Shown here one piece after another: positions 47,785-58,260 of a stretch of 64,000 nt of DNA; the stretch's first letter is position 1, and each line of letters opens with the position of its first letter. The notes beneath the pieces were generated by a model, which was given only the letters and a program-made list of their open reading frames with translations, did not search any database and was not told where the DNA came from. This DNA is from Taeniopygia guttata (Eukaryota > Chordata > Aves > Passeriformes > Estrildidae): assembly GCF_048771995.1 (NCBI RefSeq), contig NC_133026.1:8438001-8502000 (forward strand). The letters are read 5' to 3'. Both the position numbers and the translations under genes were made by a program.

Positions 47785-48585
47785 AAAAATCAAATCAAAT
47801 CAAACAATGGTTCTGGTTGGAAGGGACTTTAAATATCTCCTTCTACCCCTCCTGCCTGCAGAGACACCTCCCACTAGACCAGGTTGCTCAAAGTCCCTTC
47901 TAACCTGGCCTTGAACACTTCCAGGAATGGGACAGCCACAACTTCTCTGGGCAACCTGTGCCAGTGCCTCACCACTCTCTGAGTAAAAAATTTCTTTCTA
48001 ATACCTAAGTTAAATCTACTTTCATTTAGTTAAAAGCCATTTCCCCTTGTCCTACCAGTCCATGCTCTTATAAAAAGTCGCTCTATAGCTCACTTGTAGC
48101 CCCTTCTAGGTACTAGAAGGTGCTTTAAGGTGTCTCTGGAGTATTCTCTTCTCCAGGATGAACAAATGCATCTCTCTAATCCACAAGAGAGGAGTCTCCA
48201 TAGGAGAGTTTCTCCAGCCCTCTTCATGGCTGCCTCTGGACTCCCTCCAACAGGTCCATGTTTTTCTTATTTTGAGGTCTCCAGATCCAAGGTGGATCCC
48301 ATCCAAGTGTAGCAGAGGAGCAGAATCCCCTCCCTCAACCTGCTGGTCACACTGCCCAGGATGTGGTTGGGTTTTTTTCTGGGCTGTGGGTTGGCTTTGC
48401 TGGGTCATGTTGAGCTGCCTGCCCATGAACACCCCCAGGTACTTCTTCCCAGGGCTGCTGTCAATCCATTCTCTGCTCAGACAGTGTTTGTGCTTGGGGT
48501 TGCCCTGACCTGGGTGCCCTTGGCCTTGTTAAACTTCATGGCTGAGGGTGTGCTCAATCCCACAGCCCATGTCACCAGCACGGCA
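47785..48585 (-). mobile_element. CR1 LINE fragment with internal deletion and TCAAA-type tail
   Basis: Longest minus-strand CR1 here. In plus-strand order it shows a tail of AAATC units (47786-47804), then GGTTCTGGTTGGAAGGGAC, CCACTAGACCAGGTTGCTCAAAG, TTGAACACTTCCAGGAATGGGAC and CAACCTGTGCCAGTGCCTC. It continues through TTCTCTTCTCCAGGATGAAC, CCAACAGGTCCATGTTTTTC, CAACCTGCTGGTCACACTG, AACACCCCCAGGTACTTCTTCC and GCCTTGTTAAACTTCATG. The reverse-transcriptase remains are broken by stops and frameshifts. After ACTTCATG the sequence jumps to GCTGAGGGTGTGCTCAATCCCACAGCCCATGTCACC. The RT stretch that normally lies between these blocks is missing, although it is still present in the 36-kb copy. The pentameric tail is unlike the 8-bp ATTCTATG repeat of the other copies. 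Confidence 0.95.
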
Positions 48586-49559
48586 ACATGTGAGAACACA
48601 GGACAGGAACCTGAGAACGCCCTTATCCATGTACACATCTAAAAAGAATTGCCATTTTTGTCGGGTTTTCCTAAAATACAGTATGCATGAACCACATGTG
48701 TTGGCACCACTGTGGGAAAAACAGGGAGTCCCAACTTCCAAGTGAGTGGCCCAATGAAGCCCTTTGGTCCAGGGTCAATTCCTAACCTTTGTCTCATTAA
48801 AATATCATTCAAGTGCTAAAAACGTTCTTCCCACTGGTTATATCATTATGAATGTTTACCCTGCCAGTACCTGGAAAAAATTGCTCTCTGAGGTAGAGCC
48901 AAATACCATTACTAGATCTCCAAAAGATTTGACAGTGAAATTAATTAGTTAATCTTTGTAAAGTGCTTTGAAGATGAAGAGCTCACTATGACTTTTAGGT
49001 AATGTTATTATAGGTTAGTGAGTCATTTTGTGAATTTAAGGCAGAGGGGTCTCTTTTATAGTGTCTTATATCATGACCTTCACCGTATCTGTGGGGCTGA
49101 CCAGTCTTGTCCTGTTGTCTCCTGCAGTCTTCCCTCTGTCTTAATCTTGTGCTGCCTCTAATCATGTAGGGCAAGCTCCATGGTCAGGGACTGGGCTTTT
49201 TGAGAGGAAATTTCCCCTGGGTATTGAGAATATTCTTCTAAAAATTGGTTTCAGCAAGTTTCACTCCTTACCACTGCTTCCCCCTTTTTTGGGAGGTTTG
49301 CCACCTGAGCCTGTTCTGGCAGCTGGCTACTTCTCCTCTGCCTTAAGAGACTCAGACCCCAACATCCCCATTCTCCCACAAAAGGGCAGCCCAATCCAAT
49401 CTGGCTCGCTGCCCTGGGCCCCACCTGGATGCTCTCTAATCTGCCTGTGGAGCTCCTGGTTGGTATTAGGTCAGGGACTTTCCTCCTGCTCGGTGTTTGT
49501 GCAGAACGCAGCACCCTGGTTCCCCACCAGCCTCTCAGATACTGCTGTAATGCAGGTAA
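48586..49559. other. Non-coding sequence, no gene seen
   Basis: A GC-richer part at 49.25-49.55 kb is open on both strands (about 96-113 codons) without a recognisable domain. No other feature is seen. Confidence 0.5.
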
Positions 49560-49915
49560 TAAATAATAACAACCTTTAAACCTCCAGTGCAAATTACAGC
49601 CTCATGCAACACCTACGTAATTTGGTATAATATTAGCACGGTAGCTACCTTGGGAGAACTATTCAGATAAGAGAATACACAATATTAACCCTTCCATTTG
49701 AAAGCAAATGGAATTGTTTAAAAGCCTGCAGCTCCTTTTCTGCCATCATGTGTTTTAAAGAAGAGTAGGAGCACCAATTGAAGTGACCGTGACATAAATA
49801 ACCAAATACAAAAGGAATCAAACAAAAAATAGTAAAGTATAATAATGATGTGATTTCTCCTGTATAACACACAAAAATTCTTCTTATGTCTGAATCCCCC
49901 TTGCATCTAGCCCTC
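49560..49915. promoter_or_regulatory. Candidate conserved non-coding element
   Basis: Complex AT-rich sequence with many homeodomain-like ATTA/TAAT words and paired E-boxes in an inverted repeat (CCATTTG / CAAATGG, 49694-49711, AAAG spacer). It also holds CAATTGAAGTGACCGTGACATAAAT and TAATAATGATGTGAT. No simple repeat or transposon is recognised. The call is inference only. Confidence 0.25.
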
Positions 49916-52779
49916 CGTGATTACATTAGAGGAGATGAGCCCTCTCCCAGTGTTTATAGTCTGAGGTTCCAATCTTGCAAACATTTACATGCATGTTTAA
50001 CTTTATGCACACAATTAGTGCAATTGAAGTCATGCCACTTGCAAGACAAGATGCAACAAGTGAGTGTATCAAACGCTAGGTGGGAAGAGGGCGGCAGACA
50101 GATGAAGGGTAGTAATGATAAGATCATGTGGTTACCTGGGCTAACTCTGCACGCTCAATGACTCCAAATGCCTTTTTTATTTTTGAATCATCACTTTAAA
50201 AGTTTTCCCTGTCACTCTATAACTGCTTGTTGTGACTCAGAAAATGCTGGGCTTACTCATGTTCGTGTAGTATGTAATTAGTGGACTTTTTCATTTTCAC
50301 TTCATAGAAATGATATCTCTTCACCACTAACTAATCCTACCTTAAAAAGAAGAAAAAAATTACCCCAAGCCTTTCTCATTTACTCTTCTGCTTTCCTTCA
50401 ATCTGTTTGTGTATTAACCTCCCCCTCTAGATACCTTCTCCAAATGAGCATCTTCTAGTTTCCTGAGGCTTTTCTTATCTTCATTGCAGCTGTCCAAGAG
50501 TCAAGATCTGAGAAACAGGAAGGCGGACCAAATATAGCATTCCATGCAGGGTCCTGGGGTTGTGAACCACACAAAGGCTGCTCTATCCCTCCTGGCTCTT
50601 ACCAACCGACACAACATAGGGAAGCAGACCATGAAATCTGGCAGTGCCAAAATTAATGGAACAGCTGGGCCAGCCAGGAAGGGCAAGGTAGGTTTGTGCA
50701 AAGACCACCTTGTTCTCACTCTTCCTTGCTCTTTGGGGAGATAGGAAAGGCCTTTTGGCAGCTAAATCTCTCCTTGAAAGGTCTTCCCAAAATGCTGCTT
50801 CCCCACAGACTGCCATGGGAAGCTTTGCAAAGTCAGATTTAGAAAAGTCACCCAATGCATCTCTCCACACACTGCTGATACTCGAGGCACATCTGTGGAG
50901 CAGGGAAGCTGTTCAAAGTTGGATGGACTTGGGAAAACAATTTAGTTTACACGTAACATTGTTATCACATAAATTAGAATAATTATCACATTTGTGTTGT
51001 ATTTTCATGATATTTGCTTCACTTAAATTGTTGTTATAAAATAATTTTATGAGTTATGTTGCTATACTCTGCGGCGATGTAAGGGAGTTTTCTGAACTCA
51101 ATGGTGAGGCCATGTGATTTAATTGCCACACTATTTGTTAATTAGTCTGGGTGAAAATGCCAGCACCTGAGTGTGTTTGGAGAGTGGGCGGTGATAATGT
51201 AGCTTTCTGTGAAGTAGTTCCAAATGCCAGAGAGCTTGAATTTGTGGTTCTGACTTCTTGATGTTCTGTCTTCTTTAGCTCTCCCCGCCAAATAGCTAGC
51301 ATTCAAAGTTTTCATGGGCAGAACTTGGCTTGTGTATCTCATGCATCTGAGTGGAGGAATGTTGATCTGATTCATCACTGGATCACATCTTGTGTAGTGC
51401 AAGTGGGTTTGGATCACTCTTGGACCAGGGAGGTGGCATTTTATGCCATATTGCAAAGATTTGAGGGGCTTCAACAGAGGGGTCAGACCCCTCAGTGTCT
51501 AGCTGTCATAACTGTAGAGCAATTTGCTTGATACCAAAGGTAGACTTGAGTCCGCACAGTCTTTGGGTAGATTTTAGTGATCAGATGCTAAAACCTTGCC
51601 AACTCTTTATATAGTCTTAGGCCTGCAGGAGGATCTGGTCAAGGTAGAAACACCAGACAGCAAAGACAGTGTTGATCGTGCACAGTTTGTATCACTCACT
51701 GAATGGATAAAGGTGTATAATAACACTGGCTTTTTCAGAGACATGTAGCACTGAAGGAAGTTTCTGATGGGGTCCAGGGAGCAGCAGGTCCTTTCCTGGC
51801 TATTGATCTGGTTGTAAGTGGCAGCAGACACAAGGCTGTCAGTACTCTCAATGTTAATATGCCCAGGCTTTGAGCTGCAAATTATGTTCTACATTACATG
51901 TGTTATTTCTGGGCTAAGAAGTTTAAAGTTCAAACATCAGATGAGTCATGTATTTCAGGGAGCAGTAAGGGTATGCCACACTCTCCAGTTCTCTCTGATG
52001 TTACAAAGCAGGCTATGGCAATCTCTGAGCTGGCAGAGTCACTCACAGCTTTTAAACAGCACAGATGAGAAAGTAGCCATGCTTCTGTCATGTTTTGGAA
52101 ATACAGGATAAAACACTCCCTACATAATACATGTTTTGATGAATCAAGGCTTAAGGAAGACAAACGGATCTAGAAAGGATCTCTTTGCTGCATCATAACA
52201 GACAAAGCAACAGCCTGGCAGGAGAATGACCTGAGGGAAAGGAAGTCAAAGCCTGGTGGTGGACTGATGACTCTGTCAGTGCAGTCCAAGGCTTTGGGAA
52301 AGATTGACTGGCTCAGGGCAGGATGAGGAAAAAGTCTTACTTGTGAGTGGCCCTGTCTGCCCAAGATCTGTTACACACAGATATTAATCACACTGGGAAT
52401 GTCTGTGTACACATGCTGTGTTACCTGACCCTGGTTTCGTTCTCCTGAGTTACTATTTTCAGCCCAACAACCCACCATAAAGGTGTATCAAAAAGGAAAG
52501 GCTGAAAAATATCTGTCAAACACACTCATTACATCAATTCTCTTATATCCACAGGAATGGTCTTCCTTTTAGCAGGTGGGTAAACCCTTTGTCTACATCA
52601 TCATCATCTTCAGCTATGCTGGCCATAGATGGCAACAGTAAAGATGACATAAAAAGAAGTCACTCTCTTGCACCAGCAGGTGGGAAAACTCTGAGTTCTA
52701 CACCACCCTAAAGGTAATTATTTCACTGGCATTTCAGAGCAGAGTCTGCCTATATGAGAGGGAAACTGCAAGTCACCTG
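49916..52779. other. Non-coding sequence, no gene seen
   Basis: Unique AT-rich DNA with scattered 60-110-codon open frames on both strands, none recognisable. Confidence 0.45.
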
Positions 52780-52965
52780 TGCTTAATATTTAAGTTCACA
52801 TTAATTTATACACAGTGTGCTAAACCGTGTCCTCATTTATATGCACACTGCCACACAGTGATTATGCAAGAGAAACTGAATGGAGAATTCGATCTAGTGT
52901 GATTTCAAAAATAGCACCGTGAAGTTAAACTGGTATAAACACAGAGGGGATAAATCCACAGAAGA
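52780..52965. promoter_or_regulatory. Weak conserved non-coding candidate
   Basis: A composite of CACCTGTGCTTAATATTTAAG, CACATTAATTTATAC, TCATTTATATGCACA and GTGATTATGCAAG, with no repeat signature. Motif-style evidence only. Confidence 0.17.
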
Positions 52966-55179
52966 ACATGATGTATGGTATGAAACAGCCCGTTTTGGTG
53001 GTGGTGCTGTCAATGAAAACTCAACACCTGGATGGGTCCCAGCCCAAACAGCAAACTCTCCCAAGCATGCTCCTGTCTATCACATGTATGCAAAGCCACC
53101 AGCATCAAGAAAAGGCAGGATGCTCCTGGGCATCTAGAACCCTTGTAGGATAGCAAAGCTCTGGCCGAGGAGCAGAAAAGGGGGGAGAGAATAAGCTGTT
53201 ATCACCCTGCAGATAAGATAATTGTGGCTCAAATTTACAAGTGTAGAGTAAAAATTCACTACATGTATTAAAGTAAAACTATTTTATTTCAGGAAAGCTG
53301 GCAGAGTGATTCAAAAGCTTCCTGTGGCTTAGCTGCTATGACACAGTAGAAATAACCTTTCTTCTGTCTGGATCTTAGGAAGTATTGTGTTTCATCCTTG
53401 CTGAGTGACCTGCATTTCACAGGTCAGATGTAAAACTTATCCAAGACTCAGTTCTCAGCATGTTGAGGGTTCATTAGAAATAATGGCTGGTGCAGGATGT
53501 ACCTGGCACCTGGTACTCATTTGCCCTTCCTTGTTCACAGAGCTGTCCAGTTCCCCATGTGCCTAACTGCTGGCCAAGAGGACATCCAGATCCAACACCT
53601 GCAGAAAGAGGAGCTCTTCCCTTCCCTTTGAATCAGCCAAAGTGGTGCAGAGAATGAGCCAGCCAGACCTCCTGCTCCACATGGGACACAGCCTGCCAGC
53701 AGTATTCTGGGGAAGGAAAAGGTTCTGTTCATGACTGTGGCCCTTGCTTTGACTTGTGTCTATTGATGGCAGCAAGGGCAGCCACTGCTGGGGCTGGCAG
53801 TGTCTAGAACAGCTCAGTGCATTCAATTAATAGGTGACTCAGAAAAATCAGCATCAACCTCAGCATTAAATATTTCTGTTTGCGTAGTGTTTCCATCACA
53901 GCCTCCTGTAAAACTAAGTCACTGAACTACCACCCTGGCTTGGCCACAAGAGTTGGAGTCTCATCAGAACAAGTGATGGTGCTTCAGAGAGTATATCTTT
54001 CAGGAGCTGTGCTCAAATTTCTGCAGCGCTGTATTACATGGTTTCCAAATTGAAAATACTCTGGTGGTGGAATAATACTTCTTCTTTTCTAATATTTTGT
54101 TATTCCAGGTGCTTAATTAAATTTTATGGGGACATAATAATATGGTATCTTTTGCACTGTTATTATGTGTGAGCTTTGTAAAATTTTAAAAAAAGTTCAC
54201 TGAAAGGACCTCAAGACATTTAAATATCAGGCAATATGGATGAGACTCATCACATCTAATACCAGCTACCAAAATGGCACATATCTCACCTAAGTGAGCT
54301 GCCTCACATCCTAAAGGGGATCTCAGCCCTGGCAGAGGGCAAAGCATCCTCCCTGCAAAAGGCACTCTTTGTCATTTCATGGAGGTTTTTGACTCTTTCC
54401 ACTGTCCCCAGGTGCATCTGAGATCCATGGATTACATGAGACACATCAATTTTAGAGACCTAATTTATGGAACATTGATCCAACACTAGGGTGAGATGTG
54501 GTACTGGAGTTATCGGCACATGTAACTAGTAGATAAAGCTGCCTGCATGCATATTATAGGCACTTTTAAAGTTTAAATTTAAAGGTTTAGGAGTCAGTGA
54601 CTTTTATTCCTCTCCTTGACCTTGATGCAGCTGAAGCCAATAGAAGAGCCACTTGGTGTTAAAAACAAAATCTCCCAGTCAAGGCAATTTTTTGGATACT
54701 GAAGGTTTTGCGTAAGATCACTGTGGGAGCTTCAGGCAGGTAAACAAGTCACAAGGCAGCTTAGGTGTGTAAAATTACTATGGATCTCTTGAATTAGGTC
54801 CAACTCATCTCCTTTTTATATCAACATAGGGCCCCACAGGCCCAAGGCTGTGCTTATGCTTTTCCAGCATAAGTGTTTTTCTGTATGCAAAAGCTCCATC
54901 TGACCAGAACGTTATGGATATAATTTCTAAAGCTTTTTGAGATCCCTGGGTTTAACGCAGTGCATAAATGCAAATGCTACTATTGAAGCTGCTGCACTAC
55001 TAAAAGTAGAACTTCAGTGACACAGAAATAGAGGTTTGATAATTATTTGATATGATGGATCAGTTAACGATTCTCCTGTGAGCAGCCAACAGCCTAAATT
55101 TGCTACAGCCCAGTCTTTACATCTGGGGCTCGCTCTCCTCCTCACCTTTCCTGGAATGCCAGCTATGATGAGCAAGCTA
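52966..55179. other. Non-coding sequence, no gene seen
   Basis: No gene, RNA or repeat family is recognised. AT content is high at 54.05-54.2 kb. Confidence 0.5.
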
Positions 55180-55275
55180 TTTTCAGTTTCTTATTAGGAA
55201 ACTGCCTTTGGACCAGTTCCTACACTACTTAGCATTTTGCCTGAGTAGCAAATTCAGGATCTGGCCCTAGGAAAC
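55180..55275. repeat. Possible ancient amniote repeat remnant
   Basis: The segment ends in GCCTGAGTAGCAAATTCAGGATCTGGCCCTAGG. This resembles the 'GAGTAnGG...CAGGATCTGGCCC' terminus of very old amniote interspersed repeats and the fragment at 3.8 kb. It is recognised by wording only. Confidence 0.35.
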
Positions 55276-55801
55276 CTGTTCTCTTGGCACATTCTCGTGG
55301 CCAATTCTTTGTCAGTGTAGTTACCTCTAATATCTGCCATGTGCTGTCTGCAGTGGCCTGTGCAGGCACCTCTGGGAAGATGGAGTTGTTGTGACACTTG
55401 TTTCACAAAAGAGCCTCTCCAGTTCTTCACTTTGAAGGTCCACTAAAAGGTGTGTCTAGGATGACACATCTGCTCTGGTATTTTTTTGGTTCTTTCTCAT
55501 ATTAAAAACTACAGTGATAAGTTCTTGTCGCTGTGCCAGGACGTCACTCGATACGTGTAGAGGAGAAACAGTTTAAAGCTACTTGACTAACAGCTTCCTC
55601 TGTCAAATATGACATTAGAGTTATGATTGTCTCTTTTTTATCTCTTCACTTTGATGACAGGCTTATCTGAGGTAGTGAGACAAAGAGCTGAGTTGATTCA
55701 GCCTACAATGCTGTGCAGGTGAGAGTTTTGAGATCAAGTACAGCTGTTCGAAGGGCAAGTCCTAGTGCTGAATGACAGCTGCTTTCATCAGAAGCATAGC
55801 T
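55276..55801. other. Non-coding sequence, no gene seen
   Basis: No gene is recognised. The let-7-like seed word TGAGGTAGT at 55668-55676 is not followed by the rest of a let-7 sequence. Confidence 0.5.
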
Positions 55802-55873
55802 TGTTTTTTCTTTCTTTCTTTTTTTTCCTTTTCTTTTTTTCTTTTTTTTTTTCTTTTTTTTCTTTTTTTTTTT
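55802..55873. repeat. Polypyrimidine (T/C) tract of about 72 bp
   Basis: From TGTTTTTTC onward the plus strand is almost only T and C (TTTC, TTCC and long T runs) up to 55873. The minus strand is a purine tract of A with scattered G. It is a low-complexity tract with no retrocopy recognisable on either side. Confidence 0.93.
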
Positions 55874-57849
55874 GACAATGCCAAGAAATTCAACTAAAGC
55901 TTAAGGAATGTACAAGCTTAAATATCAAAATGTGACTGCTTGTGTAATAATGTCAGTCTGAGCTACTGGCTTCTTTTGATATTCTCAGATCAGATCAGAT
56001 GCTCTTAGAAAATCAAATGTGTTGTTGCTGATTCTGGTCAGGACTAAATCTGTTTACCAAACCTCTGTGTGTGGATCTGAGAGTACAGGGTATCACACCT
56101 AGTGCAATACTGAATGGAATATTAACTTTCCTGATTTGTTGCTAGGAAAGGGCTGCAGCTTGCTCAGTTCTCTGCTTTTCAATCAGCATTTCCATGATCA
56201 TACCTTTTGCTGCTTTTTCCAGAGCAAAGGGATATTCCATCCCTTCTCCTTCCCTTCCCCTGCCACCAGACCTCTCAAAACCAATTCTCAGTGGTTTGGT
56301 AAGTTCATTAGCCTATTCTCCAAAAGCCCTTGGATAGGGAACGTTATTGGGACTTTTGATGTGTGGCTATTTTGAATTTCCCAGAACACTCCCATATGCA
56401 GATGTAGCATGAGACTTTGCAAAAAAAGCTCTCAGCCTTTATTGCATGAACAAAATCTCCCATGTAAGCAAGCAAAGAGGTATGTGCTTATCCAAGTATT
56501 TATCTATGCCTGCAGGTATTTGAAGTTTGTGAAGGAGTGCAGGGTTTGTACATGCACTGGTTGGGCTATACATACATGCGATTAAAAGCTGGATATACCT
56601 AGGGCTCTCTCTCACTCTGCCTATCCAGGAAGGACTACATTTATTTTTAAACCTCAGGTTTTCTTGTGTTCTGTCCTTGAACAGAACAACCAGATTTTTT
56701 TTCTTCCCTGTTCTTCCCTTTCTACTTGTCTGCTATGTCACAAATATTTTATCTTCTAAAACCATCAGACACATGACCACATTCATGCTTTTTACTATTT
56801 CCTCTTACTTTTCTTCAAAGACCATTCAAGAAATCTTACTTCCTAGAACTGATAGATCCTGGGCATTGGAAAGTCTTGAGGATAAAGACACTACTGTTTT
56901 GTTTATAATGAGCATGTCAGCCAGGTCTCTGTAGAAGCACTTTTCCAGAATGGCTTTTTTACCAGCAGGAGACATTGCTTTTTCTGCCATGAAACTTGTA
57001 AGAGCTGAGGAGTTTATCTTAGGTGAAAATAATCATTCATGTCAGCCAGTAAAGACACTGGAAATAAGAAGAGTATTTGTAGCCACTACAATATTCCAGT
57101 ATATGGTACTTTTGCAGCTATTGATTGATATTCACTGAAACCTAGAGAGAGTAGATTCTATTAATACCAAATCTACCTATTAATCTCTATAAATATTAAA
57201 ACAGGACTGACAGAGTCATGTGAAGAAACCCAGGAAAGTCAGAGGGCTTGTACATACTATAGCAATGTCTAATATTTATATCAATACCACTGAAAAAGAA
57301 GAAACAAAAAAATGCTGGTGATTCTGGTTCCATATATGCATTATAACTTATTATATTGTTCTGTAACAAACTTATGGACTGATAAACTCGAGGAAGACAC
57401 TGCTAGCTATGAAATTATCTCTGTGTGTTAGGAACTTGTTCTTACCCATATCCTACCACTGAAGTAATGTAAAGGGAAATCCTATACTCCATGGGATCCT
57501 GTTCTCACACTGAGGGCCACCAGTGCCATTATGCCATATCTTCCACCCCATGCAAGGCCACAAATTGTAAACAGATATAGGAAAAGAGAATCATGTGTCT
57601 CATTTCAAAACCTCTTGGAGCAAGGCTAATTTAATGTTATTTTAAATATTTTAGTGGGAGAAGAGACAGCTTTTACTATCGCAGTAATGCAGGCTTGCAC
57701 AGGGATTAGGAGTTTAGCATTGCAGAAAACCAACACCATTTCAGGGCCATTGAAATTTGAGGTACTGGGTACCTAGATACTTTTGAAAATCTCAGCATGC
57801 CTTAATTTGTCCTTCTTGACACCTAAATATCTTTCAAAAATATAGCCAC
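55874..57849. other. Non-coding sequence, no gene seen
   Basis: AT-rich unique DNA with a short CAGAT repeat (three units) near 55986. No gene is recognised. Confidence 0.5.
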
Positions 57850-58260
57850 TTATCTTCCAAAAGAGATTTCAAAATGCTAGATCCTTTCATTATTAGAGTC
57901 AGAGTGGTAGCTAATTGTTACTGAAGAGCATTTCACTGTGACCAAACCCAACAACAAGAAACAATAAAAATCTAATAATCCAAGCGATCGACTGTGTATT
58001 GAATAATTCTTCTGAGAGCACAGTGCAAATAGCACAGTTCTGGGCATACTAAAGAGAGTGAAAGATTAAAAACCTAAATGAACACAGAAAATGTCTGTCA
58101 CGTCAGATACATCAACTCTGTCAGTCCAATACATACACTTAATTAAAATGGTTCAACCATCTGTCCAAGAGGGTGCATGGGAAAACTTTAATTGATCGTC
58201 TCAGTTTTTTCAAGCAATCAGGAAATAGGGCTAAAACTAGTTCTCCTGGAATGGATTTAA
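57850..58260. promoter_or_regulatory. Candidate conserved non-coding element
   Basis: Long, complex, repeat-free AT-rich segment with AGCTAATTGTTACTG, AACAATAAAAATCTAATAATCC, CTTAATTAAAATGG and TTTAATTGATCG. It also has the rare CpG-containing words GCGATCGAC and CACGTCAG. Retention of CpG in such AT-rich DNA is a mild hint of constraint. Confidence 0.25.

Noticed and set aside
55668..55676. let-7-like seed TGAGGTAGT
   Set aside because: The following bases do not continue the let-7 sequence and no stem partner is seen.
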